Below are positions 13,401-24,489 of a DNA stretch of 64,000 bases, piece after piece. The stretch covers positions 124,001-188,000 of the forward strand of contig QUOL01000025.1 of the NCBI GenBank assembly GCA_009761415.1, given 5' to 3'. The notes beneath the pieces are model-generated. The model made no database searches, was not told the DNA's origin, and saw only the letters and a program-made list of their open reading frames with translations. Position 1 is the stretch's first letter; the number at the start of each line of letters is the position of its first letter. Made by a program: the position numbers and the translations under genes. This stretch comes from Sarcomyxa edulis. Lineage: Eukaryota > Basidiomycota > Agaricomycetes > Agaricales > Mycenaceae.

Positions 13401-14026
13401 CCAGTTGGAGATTGAGGGTTCCCAGATCCTGTGCCGACTGGTCCATCACCTGCCGTAGAGGAAGAAGAAGAAGATGCACTGGAGCTACTGCCAGTGTCGT
13501 GGTGTGGTTTGATGATGACTGTAAATACGATTGGCAATATTATGGCAAGGATAATGAGAACAAGGCCAGTTGTCACTCCTGCCACGATCCATCGCCGTTT
13601 TTTGTACCAGGGCTTGGGCGCGGTTGGTGGAACAGTGTACATGTCGGTGCCGTGTGCGTACTGTTCTGCCTCGACCTTATCAGCAGGAGCTAAAAGTGGC
13701 GACGAATTATTTGGGGTATTGTCTGTGGTCGAGTGAGACTGTAAGTAGGAGCTACGAGGAGAGGCTAGTTCTGACTGGGTGGCATAAGGCGCCCTTGGGG
13801 GACCAAGTAAAGTGTCATTATCACCGCCAGGAATGTTTATAGGTGCATTATATGTTTCGCTAATTCCAGAAGGAGGTCTGTTGTCCATGGCGCGCTCGGT
13901 GGGGACGAGGGGGGATACCGGACACGGCGGTGTAAAAGAGCGTTGAACAGAATTTGTCCTTTCGCCATCAGTTTGCATCACCGACTTGGTGTGGCCGTCA
14001 TGTTGCAGACGCTGACTAAGCGGCAT
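10450..14026 (-). CDS. Membrane-anchored GH5 exo-beta-1,3-glucanase
   Basis: Glycoside hydrolase family 5 enzyme of the fungal exo-beta-1,3-glucanase group, which acts on cell-wall glucan. The first exon (from 14026, MPLSQRLQHDG) encodes a long cytoplasmic tail, a basic stop (KPWYKKRRW) and one transmembrane helix (VAGVTTGLVLIILAIILPI), then a Ser-rich stalk: a type II membrane protein like Aspergillus ExgD. Downstream exons give GVNLGGLFVIEPFITPALFE, GAGLNWIRLPIPYWAIE, a NLDLHTVPGSQNGYNHSG loop, the acid/base region FGIVNEALL and the nucleophile region VAGEWSNG, so both catalytic glutamates are present. The last exon (10980-10450) carries a C-terminal extension rich in Ser, Thr and Ala, ending in SPRRL. 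About ten introns of 50-70 bases interrupt it. Part of the N-terminal stalk lies in small exons around 13.1-13.4 kb whose borders are uncertain. Confidence 0.88.
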
Positions 14027-15848
14027 CCTCCCACTGGCAGCTATTTTTAAACACACCGCGATCTACCTCCGAGCGGTTGCCGAGCGGCGATATATCGATA
14101 AGATGGGTTTGCTCTGCTCTACATCCTCCGGTTCTTTCATCAGAATCTACTGGAACCCGTCAGCCCAAATCGTTTTCAATCTTTTGATTTATGAAACCAA
14201 GAGCCTCACTGATACCTCTCGTACCATTCGATACGGGTTTGGATCGCCTTCGTGTGAGAAGAAAAACCGAAAAACCTTGAATCTCCTGCGAGTTGTGAGT
14301 GGGTCCTCTTTTCTGGATACGAACGTGAGATCAACTTATTTTTACAGTACTCGCGTCCGAGCGCATCCTTGGACGTCCTTCCAGAGTATCTTCTGTTAGT
14401 ACTTATGGTTCAATCCGCCTGACCTTGGGCCAACTAGCAAGGATTTTTCCGACCCATCGACAGCTGGCGGCAAGCTAGAACCTCTGACCCTGCGCCTTTA
14501 GGTAGACTTTAACGTCAAACGATCCAGAAGCCTGACCATGACGAGTATCCTCAGCGGCGACGCACCTCTACCACGCAGACACTCCCCAATGCGACTTCCT
14601 GCCGGTTAGTGGCCCACCTAGGCTTATTGTAGGTTGACTTCATGGCTAATTTTGGGTAAATTCCGAGATTTCGTGTCTTCACGCAGAGACAGCGTATTTA
14701 TTGACTGGTCGACTGACGATCCGCAGTCACTGCGGTGCGTAATTCCAACTTCCACCTAGGCTATCGTGCTTTTTCTGAAGGTCTATATTTGTCGGCGGAC
14801 ACGATCAGCTCCCAATTCTTATATCATCCTCGCTAGCCGACCTTTGACCTCGAGACGCGCGCTCACGTATATAACATTGACTTCCCCCGCGGCTTGGCGT
14901 AGTCTCTGCATGCGATTCAGAACATCGCTTGGATTATTCCGACCACTGTACGTTCTGTACAATATTCCGATCTAAATAAAGGTATATTTATTTAGTCGTC
15001 CTTCTCATGATCGCTCCATGCTGCCAAAGCGAGTCGGAAGTCGTCAGACACCTAAGTTCAGTCACCTGCCCTTAAGCTTCGAGTCATTGATCTCGATACT
15101 TCTTCGTCATCCGGACATCCAACTCGTATCCACCTTCCCTCTAGACGGACGTCCGGAATCTGGGATCCTCATTGTGGACGTCCCTGTGTACGTACGAATG
15201 TCCCAATAGGGGTGTTTGCCCTCAACTACGTTGCCAAACACCACACGTCGCGGACGTCCTCTTCCTCTTCCGCCGCATCAACTCCGCCGCTGGTCCGTGC
15301 GCACTCTCGCTCGTATAAAACCCAGCCCCCAACCTCGTTAACAACTCATACTTACCTTGATGGCATAGACTCCTTCAAGTACCTGGGTCTGTGGGCCGTG
15401 GAGGACCTCCATAGCACGGCGACCTTGTCCATACAGAGGCACTCTGCGGCTTATACTGCCTTCGGGCCGTGTACCGTCTCAATATTTCCCTGTCCTGTTT
15501 CGGCCACTCTGGCTGGGCGGGCTCCTTTTTTTTTGGTCTTTTTACCGTCCTAACCCTAACCTTAGTGCCCTAACAATAATAAAAACTATTTATTTATTTG
15601 ACGCGAGTCATAATTAGAGCGACAATTGAGAAGACCTGACTCTCTTCCTCGACTTCATGGCAGTATATACTGGCTGGCCTATCTCTCCAGTTGAAAGCCC
15701 ATGAACAGTTCACTAGATTGGAGCAGTTTTCTGAGCTCGAGTATCGCAAAACAACTTACATCCTCAGTCGGCATGTCACCTCAATTTAACTACGTTGTCT
15801 TTAAGTAAAGTACTAGCTAGACAGCTAGGAGAGAACGAGACTGATAGA
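14027..15848. other. Intergenic region without a supported gene
   Basis: About 1.8 kb with several open frames of 60-110 codons on the plus strand, none with a recognisable domain or coding-like composition. It contains a short telomere-like word at 15549-15561. The part next to 14027 is the likely promoter of the GH5 gene. Nothing else can be supported. Confidence 0.4.
15549..15561. repeat. Short telomere-like repeat
   Basis: Two overlapping copies of CCCTAA (CCTAACCCTAACC), followed 12 bases later by another CCCTAAC. This matches the TTAGGG telomere repeat used by basidiomycetes. It is too short to be a telomere and may be chance or a scar of break repair. Confidence 0.35.
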
Positions 15849-17252
15849 CTAGCTCTCAGCCTCACTGGGATCATCTTCCGGAAAGTGGCGAGTCGCCTAG
15901 AGTCAAGACATAAGCCTCACCAAAGGTTCGAATGACAAGCCATTGAACATACCAAGTAGGTTATACGGAGGTCTGGATCCAAGAGGTCGACTACCCAATC
16001 CTCAAGACGAATGCTGAACTCGAAGGTCAACGTTTCGTTGATGATTCCATTGAGACGCACCAAGTCAGCACTTATGTTCGCCGATCCACGACCGAACTTG
16101 TACAATGATTGTGCAAAGTCGATGAAAACAACGCGATCTCCGAGCACCATGATATTGTTATCGCTCATATCGACGTAGAAGACCGAGTGCTTGTATATCT
16201 CCCAGGAACCTTCCAGAACCGATTTATACTAAGTACGTGAACTGTAAGCAACTCATCGGAGGAAAGTGATATGTAGGATAACTTACAATCTTACAGACAT
16301 TGTTAAATACCACGGAGTTCGTCTCCCAACCGTCTTGTTTCTTGATGAGTTCAAAGTAGTCACGAAATGTGGGCCCGTCGATATGTTCAAGTAGTAGAAC
16401 CCATGCGGATTCGCCGGAAGGCGTCACGATCTATGTGTCAAATCCCTTTAGCAGTTCCGCCGCATCACACAAAGAGAGAAGGCACACCGTTTGCATGCCA
16501 AAAAAGTATGGAATCACATCGCCCTGCAGAGCTTGTAGCTTCGCATAAATGAAAGCTTCCTTTTTGACCACCGCTTCGGGTATCTTATAGTCAGCCATCC
16601 TCACGGACATCGAACAGGGTATAGGAAGCATCGAAGGCTGTATGAATTTCAGAACCACAGGGCTGGGATCGACACCTGCGTCCGGGGGAGGCATGACACG
16701 AGCAACCCATACTTGGGACCAGTTGTCTACCCCCGTCTTTAGTGGCTGTTCGAGTTCACAGGATATGGGAGAGTCGGTGTGCTTTGCAAACCAAGGCAAA
16801 GGACGCGTGGAGGTGGTGTGACTCGGAGACTTGGGCGGTGAGATGACAAGAGAGAATGTGCATCCCAGAACGAGAGGCATCTCGAGAGCCTTGTCACGTA
16901 CACGGCTAAGATCCCTAGCGTAGACGTCGATAGATTCTATATCCTGTGAGTCGAAAGGGTATGGAAATTTCTCCATGCGAAAAGTGTTATGCAGGTCGAT
17001 CGTAACGTTTAAGTCCAGGTTGATATACACTTGAATTGGGGCTAGCCGTGGAGTGGAGTGGTGGTTTCGGTCTTGTCAATGTCATGGTTGCACTCTTGGC
17101 TCTTGCCCAAAATCCCTTGATATTTGTTTGTCAAAGGCTTCACTTTCTCACACGCCGCGGCGCTATTTCCATCGGGAACCACCCTTACTCGCAAGTACTG
17201 AGGGAACACTGGACCGTAATGTTGACGCGTCGGCGGGAGCAGACACATTCAT
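15849..17252 (-). CDS. Protein-kinase-like fungal protein
   Basis: A protein with a kinase/aminoglycoside-phosphotransferase-like fold, of a type often seen in Agaricomycetes. The first exon from 17252 (MNVSAPADAS...) joins in phase to TPIQVYINLDL near 17050. The main exon (to 16431) contains PVVLKFIQPS, where the lysine sits like the ATP-binding lysine, and KKEAFIYAKLQ, like the C-helix glutamate. Next come AWVLLLEHIDGPTFRDY (hinge) and the catalytic-loop equivalent YVDMSDNNIM, where the usual His is Tyr but Asp and Asn are kept. VVFIDFAQS stands at the DFG/DFD position with its Asp intact. A last small exon ends in EDDPSEAES (stop 15849-15851). It may be a divergent active kinase or a pseudokinase; the substrate is unknown. 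Confidence 0.62.
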
Positions 17253-17536
17253 TGGTCAATTGACGGAGCAGACTGGGTAGACGCACTCCCAGATTGATTT
17301 GAGGTCTTCGTTGCACTGCTGATTGCCATCTGTAGGCTAGGGAAGAGTATATTTAGTAAGTAGCATGCATGTGAAGTATCGAAGGAAAACGTAAGGATCG
17401 ATTTGAGGAGTAGCATAATACGATGACTGGTGCCATCGTAATTCTGGTCCGAACCTAGAGAGTTTCATAATCGAAAGAGTGTCCGGGAATAAACCCGCAT
17501 GAAGTGGAAACAACATACAACAAATTCTGTATCTTC

Positions 17537-19322
17537 TCAGCAATCACCCTGGTAGTCCACATACAATCCCTCATTCTGCATCTTGTACAATGAGCGCGCG
17601 AGAGCCCAATTCCTTATACAACCTTCGTCATGGATCAACCGGACGTGCTGAATGCGTCTGACGCGAGTAGCTCCGATGCCGTACCAACGCGACATTATCA
17701 TAGTAGACATGGCGTTCCCATCTATGTTGTCCCTCAATCCCTCGATAACCAATTTCTGTAGGAGGGGGGCGGGTGGTATATGACCACTAACGCGCTTATA
17801 AGTAAGCATCTCCCAGAGAAAGGTGTCGATACAGGGATAGCAATGCATTAGTTTCAGTTCCAAAAGCGAGTCCATCGTCGCGAGTAATATGTGCAACTCG
17901 GTCGATTGGATAGGGACGCCGTGGAGGGTTAGTGATCTCAAATCGAACGATGAGCGCCATCGGAAGTCGAAATAAACGTCCTGAGGCCAACCACGAGGCC
18001 AACGGAGGGACCCCTTCTCCATGTTATACCAGATCCTCAAACTTGTGAGATTAGGAAGGGTGAGGGTGGATAGAACAGGAATGATGGTCTTTCGATGATG
18101 AAATGCCAAGCTAAGAGTCCGTAATTCCGGAACAACGATTTTGAGAGGTGTAATTTGAGCCGAAGGGTTGACGTCGTTGAAGGCAAGGATGCATTCCTCG
18201 AGGTTCCTACAGTCGTATAGATATTTGCGCAATAGATTCTGGTCTGCCTTGATAGGTCCGAGAACGAGCTTCTTCAACTGGGCCCAGGGTATAAAAGTAA
18301 CGTACATAGCAGGCGACTTGGAGAAAGATATCGAGAGGCTTCGAAGGAGCGGTGCGTTCAGAGGTGCCGATTGTATATTCCAGAGTCTAAGTGTAGTATC
18401 CTCGTCCGAAGATATATGTAGATCGAGATGTTCCAGGAGTGGAGTGGGATTTGCGAAGAACTTTTTGAGAACATCGTGGAGCGAATCGGTTTGTATGTCA
18501 AGACAGAGAGTTTGTAGTAGATGCGAATAGGGAACGAGCATTTGAACAGTATCGTTCAGCCAACGGTGAGAAAGATTCGTCATTGACATTGATATCGAAC
18601 GAGGAAGGTCCTTCCCTCTTTTCAACCAAGCCTCGGCAGTGTAAAACCGCTTCCAATTCCTGTGCGTCGACCCGAAGGACACGTCGATGCGAGTCCACAA
18701 ATGAGGAGCCTCAGATGCCGCCTTCCTCCAAAATTTACAGACATTGGTGAATGATAAGGGAGGAGCATCTTCGTTTGGCTCCGGATATTCGCATGCTTCG
18801 ACGGCGAATGCAAATATTTTCACGAGAAGTTCGACGGGAATCTGACTGATCCCGCTCACCAAGCGTCTATATTGGCGTAGATGGCGACGTAGCTCAAGGC
18901 GTCGAGCATCGTATTTGAAGTCACGCTCAGCGGTGGCATCCAGCTCCTGGATATCGAGTTCACCCTCTCGGATAAGTCTCCTGATCTGAGTGTACTGACG
19001 CTCTGTAGGGATTTGGTTGGTCCCAACGAGATCTTCTAAATGATATTCTAGCTATTTGGAGTTCGTCATCTAGTTGATACGAGAGATACATAATGATACT
19101 CACTACGGCTCGTGCCCACCTACCCATCCTCCCTCCGTTTTCTTCTGCTTCTTCACCGCACCGTGCCAAAGCTGAGAGAAATACGTTCTTTGTCCATACA
19201 GGTCTAGATAGAGGTGACCACTGAGGTGACAAGGATGCGAGCTGAACCGTAGGGAACGTGTAGCGCGTGCGGATCAAGTCCGTTTCAGACCCGGGGCCGA
19301 CCTGGTCGATTATAGCATCCAT
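17537..19322 (-). CDS. F-box protein with divergent LRR-like tail
   Basis: Likely substrate receptor of an SCF ubiquitin ligase. The F-box reads ISQIPVELLVKIFAFAVE...LSFTNVCKFWRKAASEAPHLWTRI. It follows a coiled, charged segment (RRLIREGELDIQELDA, RRLELRRHLRQYRRL) that is typical of Agaricomycete F-box proteins and lies in the same open frame upstream of 18862. A phase-0 intron (about 19103-19052) joins this exon to MDAIIDQVGPGSE, giving about 577 residues from the ATG at 19322. In-frame coding-like sequence (HANCTLSMDA) continues across another small intron, so the true start may lie further up, near 19.45 kb. The C-terminal part has repeating leucine-rich segments and ends in a short basic/aromatic tail. 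The substrate is unknown. Confidence 0.8.
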
Positions 19323-19903
19323 TGACAGAGCTGAAAAGGGTTTCAGTGTCATCAATAATGGGAGGTGGTCTGCATACTTACTGCAATTCGCGTGTCTGCA
19401 GAATCTTGAGTCAGGCCAATGACCTGATTCCTGAATAGCCTCAGAAATCTCGCCCACTGGCCAGAACTGAACGATTTATCCCCAATGTTGAACAATTGAG
19501 CAGCCTAGACCCCGAGGCCTGAGGAAATACTGCTAGGGATGCTATCGCAAGTTCCAAGATGCCCAACGTACGGGAGCTTGTGGGAGCGACCAAGAGCAGC
19601 AAAGAGCAAGACTCGGACTTATCGTGACGAAGTCTCAAGAGGCGATAGACCGTGACGGTTACGGTCCCAGGACCGTCGTGACATTGCGTGACTCACGTCG
19701 CGTCTCGTCGCGTCGATGACATTTTGCAAACATTTTAGCTTGCTTTACGCTCTGATTTTAGAAAACTCGCAGTTGATCTGCACATAGCTTGCATTTGCGT
19801 AGCATAGACATATTGAACTCTTCTCGACAGCGACTACTAGTAGCTGTCTCCTCCCCTTCCAAGCTGCCCGCTCAACTTCTCGCCCAAACTTTTCCGACAA
19901 GCC

Positions 19904-20541
19904 CTAAATCACGGTCCAGGTGACGTTGTGGATGACTCCAACGGAAGGATCGGCGAAGACGCTGAAAGCGGAGGTAGATAGGCCAATGTCGAACGGACCG
20001 AAACCAGTCGAGATGAAATCGTCGACTACTTGGGCGACGACAGACTTGCCACCAGCTGTAACAATGATGAGTCTAAGATGCAGATGAAGGTGTGACTAGA
20101 AAGTAAGACGGAACGAACAAGCGATGAGAAGACTGTGCTGGCAGATAGGGTTGCTAAGAGGTAGAAGATTAGAGGCAATGCTTGAGTTATGCCACGGTTA
20201 ATAGACTACGCACTCGTTGGGGTTCGCGGTAGCTCCACTAGACGGCGAGAAAACAATGACAATCAGTTTAGTCATGACGTTTTTCCATGAAGAGTGCCGG
20301 GACCTACGGGAAGGAGTCGAAGAACGCGACCGAAACCGAGGCGACGTTCTGGGAGCTGCTGTTGGTGAAGCCACATGCACCAGTCCCAGGGACGAAGTTG
20401 AACGCTGTCGAGAGAGGCACGTTCATGTTCAGATCAAGAGTGTACACAGGAGCTTCACTGATACACACCTGACCCAGTGTTGACTTGCGCGGCAGCAGCA
20501 GAGATGAACGCGAAGAACAGGAGTTTGGGAGAGAATGCCAT
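19904..20541 (-). CDS. Secreted expansin/RlpA-like (DPBB) protein
   Basis: Small secreted protein with a double-psi beta-barrel. The ATG at 20541 starts a signal peptide (MAFSPKLLFFAFISAAAAQV). Splicing of a 66-base intron gives the DPBB opening GTGACGFTNSSSQNVASVSV, then AFFDSFPGATANPNEC, NPICQ, GGKSVVAQVVDDF and the closing signature ADPSVGVIHNVTW. These match the expansin/RlpA-like family of small fungal proteins. The usual D-R-C-x-x-C after VVD is replaced by DFISTGF, so one disulfide is missing. Predicted introns lie near 20.47-20.41, 20.31-20.25, 20.21-20.15 and 20.11-20.05 kb; the third is the least certain. Such proteins are often induced in contact with plant material or during development; no enzymatic role can be claimed. 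Confidence 0.75.
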
Positions 20542-20599
20542 TTTATCCAAGGGTGTTCAGAATGGAATGGGTTGTCTGAACTGTCGATGGTTGGGCCTC

Positions 20600-20606
20600 T
20601 TTATAC
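20600..20606 (-). promoter_or_regulatory. TATA-like box of the expansin-like gene
   Basis: The minus strand reads GTATAAA about 60 bases upstream of the ATG at 20541, a plausible distance for a TATA element with a short leader. Confidence 0.45.
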
Positions 20607-21299
20607 AATTCTGGAGCAGCTAGGTAGACGGGGTGAGTACACCGAAAAGAATCCCTTGCGGACAGGTTCTTGCTTCTAGAGCACGTTGGTACTGGGGTCT
20701 GCGTGGATGGTCTTCTTGACGATACTGGGTCAATAGAGTCAAGAGCATTCGAGAGAACCGGCGAATAGGGGCGCTTGTTAGGCAAAATATTGATTCACCG
20801 AAAGCGAGGCTATCGGAGACAATGTGATGCAATGAACGTGCATCTACGCCGGAATAGAAAGTGGGAATTGTTCAAATGACGTACAGTCAACCACATGAGA
20901 GTAGGACAGGGTACACATTGGGCTTGAACGTCCGAGATTGAATGTCGAAGAAAACGTAAGACATGAATAACCATGCGGTCTACTGCATAGAGCCAGAGTG
21001 AATGTTCCGTATTATGCGGTCCGAGCAGACAGAAACTCGAACAGACTCTAGAATATTGATTAGTGCGAGGTCTCTAGCTCTACGGACGAACGTCTTTAGT
21101 GCGGTGATTCGCTCCGATTGACAAAAAGATGAAACATTACCGAAATGCGTAGTCTGCGGCATGTAAATCGGAGGTCATTAGCAAAGGACCACCAAACAAA
21201 CCTGTCAAAACTCAAGACTAAGGCTCAGAGTTGAACGGTGGAAATGGTTGTACAATTGGGCTTTGCTGGTCATAACAGTAGTCGTAATTCTAGAGAGGG
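20607..21299. other. Intergenic region
   Basis: About 690 bases between the expansin-like gene and the stop of the aminotransferase. It should hold the promoter of the former and the 3' end of the latter. No open frame here looks coding. Confidence 0.4.
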
Positions 21300-22788
21300 T
21301 CAATCATCGAGGACCTCCTTCAATACTTCGATGATCTTGTGGGCCTCTTCGACAGTATTGTAGTGGACGAGCGAGATACGGACAACCCCATTCTCGATGT
21401 CGATCTTCGGGGTAAGTTCGTCGACGAGGGTATACGCGTAAAAGTGACCGTAACGAATACCGATCTGCAAAAGAGCAAGACATGAGGTGTATTGACGCAG
21501 GCAGAGAATGTAAGAGACGTACCCCGCCCTTTTTATCGAACGCTTTGACCACGTCCTTACTCTTGATGGCTTTCTGACCAACGACAACGAAACTGATAGT
21601 CGGAACCCTTTCCGGCCCTCTCGCCTTGGAATTACCAACGACTCTGACGCCCCGCTCGAATTGTTTGTCCTCCGTCAAGTATCCCAGTAACAACGCCACG
21701 AGTTTCTGCTCATGTGCGGCGATGGCTGCGAATGACGCTTCGAGATCATGCGAAGGTGTCAAGGAGAGCAAGTAGGGTACGACGGCAGTGCACCCATATA
21801 CGAGCTCGTACCCCGGTCCACCAGGCTGGAGTTGACTGGGTTTAGGCTCAGCTTCGTCAGCGGCGCTTGAGTACGCGTTGGCGGAGGGGTGTAGGAAGTG
21901 GTGAACGATGGCGGAAATGGAGGTTTTGAGCGAGGCGGAACGGATGTAAAGCGAAGAAGTATGTGGGCCATACACCTATACACGTCAATGGGGATCAGAG
22001 AAAGTAAATGTAGGTAAAGAAAGGGAACTGACCTTGTACCAAGAAAACACGGCAAAATCAACATCCCAATCTTGCACATTCATCCGTCTGTGAGGTGCGT
22101 AGGCGACACAGTCGACACTGATCTCGACCTTCTTCGATCCCTTTGCTGCTGCCTCCGTGCGTACGGCTTTCACGATGGCCTTGATCGGTGCGATCGATCC
22201 TAGGATGTTCGAACATGCGGAAAAAGCGACGATACGCGTTTTAGACGAGATGAGGGGGATGAGGTCTTCGACGCGAAACGCGACAGAGTATGGGTTTTCG
22301 TTGTTCATCACAGTGGGTTGCCAGAGTTTTATAATTGCGCCTTTACGAGAGGCGAGCTTTTTCCAAGGACCAGCATTAGCTGTGTGCCAGGATATGTGAG
22401 TGATGAGAATATCGATGTTAGGAGTACTGTGATGTTTACCTTCATGTTCACCAGTGATGATAAACTCGTCGCCCGGGTGAATGTCTCTATCCAATCCTCT
22501 CGCAAGATTCTCCAAATTCATGGTAGAGCTCGAGGAAAAAGCGATCTCGTCTGGAGACGATGCATTGAAGAGTTTGGCAGCTGCAACAGCACCTTCGGAT
22601 ACTCGTTTAGTGCTCTGTACGGACACACTGTAATCTGCACCGAGTTGGACATTCGTGTTTAGGAGATAATCGGTGATGTTGTCCACCACTGGTTTGAGAG
22701 TCTGTGAACCTCCTGCGCTGTCTGCGAATATGAACCCGGAGGCAAGGGAAGGGAACTGGGAGCGCACTTGGGTGATGTCGAGGGTCAT
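21300..22788 (-). CDS. Class V aminotransferase / cysteine-desulfurase-like
   Basis: PLP enzyme of the class V aminotransferase fold, in the group of cysteine-desulfurase-like proteins. The first exon (from 22788, MTLDITQVRSQFP) contains FADSAGGSQTLKPVVDNI, then AFSSSSTMNLENLARGL, and ITGEHE joined across an intron to ANAGPWKKLA. The PLP-binding region is ISVDCVAYAPHRRMNVQ, where the Asp contacts the pyridine nitrogen. The Schiff-base lysine lies in DFAVFSWYK, followed across an intron by VYGPHTSSLYIR. A third intron leads to IGIRYGHFYAY and the C-terminal helix ending in VLDD. All expected catalytic residues are present. The substrate is uncertain; fungal relatives are usually annotated only as cysteine-desulfurase-like. 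A TATAAAAA lies about 135 bases upstream. Confidence 0.86.
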
Positions 22789-22921
22789 TGTCGATATCGA
22801 TGAGAATCGATGGTGGGGACTAAAATACTGCGATTTCTTGGTATTTCAAGACGAGTACTGCTGCCGATGTGCATGTGGTGACATGGTGCAATCATGGCCC
22901 TTACCGTGGTACGGGCCGCCG

Positions 22922-22929
22922 TTTTTATA
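22922..22929 (-). promoter_or_regulatory. TATA box of the aminotransferase gene
   Basis: The minus strand reads TATAAAAA about 135 bases before the ATG at 22788, in an otherwise GC-richer stretch. Position and sequence fit a core promoter. Confidence 0.45.
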
Positions 22930-22979
22930 GCTGTCGTTCAATGGTAGTACGATGGCCACAGGTCCTCCTGAATAGACTG

Positions 22980-23328
22980 CAGATAGAGTTCATTAGCGCT
23001 CGTCGTGGTGTCGAGAAAGCCTTCAAAAGTTCAAGCGAGCGTCGACGCGGCATACGTTCTCATATGTTACCACATCATCCAACATTCCGACAACATATAC
23101 TGGGCCCGGGTCGACAATTGCAATGCATATATCTTCTACAAAGCCCATAGATCTGTCTACGGCAGAGACCAGAATCAGCTTTCTGAAAACCCAAAAATCT
23201 GGTTCGCACATGAACTCAACATGAACTTCCTCGAACATCTGGAACCCGATTCTCAAAACCGAAGGGTCATCTGGGATCATTCCGATTTTCGTGTCGCTGG
23301 CGGTGGTTCTGGAGTCAACTACGAGTAG
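22980..23328 (+). CDS. Coding-like fragment of unknown family
   Basis: An open plus-strand frame of about 110 codons ending at TAG 23326-23328 has protein-like composition, with stretches such as IYWARVDNCNAYIFYKAHRS and KIWFAHELNMNFLEHLEPDS, but no ATG start within it. It could be the last exon of a gene whose upstream part is not recognisable, or a relic. I do not recognise the family. Confidence 0.28.
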
Positions 23329-24489
23329 TAAGTACCAGTCTGCAAGTTAATAATTGGACGGCCTACTGGTTCTTTTGTGCTAGTGGCAAAAGACTCGATG
23401 GTGTTCCCCTGGACGGTCACCTACTAGTGGATAGTCTTTCACTGGCAGCTCTCAGTACTCAGTCCTTGCTTCCGGATGCTCTTGCTGTTGACAAAGATAA
23501 TCGCGACTTCGCATTTTAAGGGACCATTTACTTCGTTTTTCGACTTCATACCTGAAAAAGTGGGGTCGAGTAGTGTCTCCATCTTCAAGAGAATGATTTT
23601 TCGTCTGTCGACGTCTTCTCCGATCGTCCTATGGCTGTAGACGCGTCGAGCTCGGACCTACTCCGGCCACAACTTCACTTTGACAGCCTTGATCACTCTT
23701 TTCCCAAAAGCTCAACATGTGCCGAGTCTGGTTCGATAATTCCTCGTTTTTTTGACAGCTATGTATAACCTGGTCTTCGAGCTCTATTCAAACCTTTGGC
23801 CGCTTGGGCAGGAGGCGATGAACATAGAACCTCCACCCTCAAAAAACAGAAATCTCCGACATTCTTTCCGATAGTGCTTTTGTCATTCTCTGGTCTTGTC
23901 CTTTGCAAACGCCACGCGTAGGCTTCGAACACTTATAATCTCTGGTGAGCTCCAGTCAACCATTGGACTTCTAGAGACGAAGCCGAACTCGTACGCGTCT
24001 GGCCAGACATCGGGGCCTGGCTCATACCGCTTACAGCACTTTTTCACAGCGCAGCACAAAAGCATCTCTTACAAGGCGCCCTGACCGTACATCATCGGCG
24101 AGAATCGTCAATGCGGATTTATGCACCTCATTGACTTGAACGGAAATCCAGATTCAGTAGCACGTATAGCTATACGTCGCTTTCGAGCTACAGCTTGTCT
24201 CCTGCGTGATAATCATTGATATCTGCAAAGACTTCGAACCGTTTCCAAATTGTATATACATACCAAGACATATCTGTACATCTCGAGCTACAAGAAAATC
24301 GTGAATTGTCGGTTTGAGTAGGCATAAATGAAAGCAAAGCATCCCTGAGCGAGAACATAAGTTACAAGATGAGATAAAGATACATGTACAGCCTCAAGTT
24401 TCCGGTTTTCCGTTTCTCTCGATATCGTATATCCCAGTCTCTAGTGACTATAAAATGGAGCATCAATGTAGAACTGGTTGCAGAGTGAC
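23329..24489. other. Intergenic region without a supported gene
   Basis: About 1.1 kb with only short, low-quality open frames on both strands. The right end is the 3' flank of the membrane-protein gene. Confidence 0.4.

Noticed and set aside
13412..13842. Plus-strand frames opposite the GH5 N-terminus
   Set aside because: They are mirror frames of the low-complexity Ser-rich stalk and the cytoplasmic tail of the minus-strand GH5 gene.
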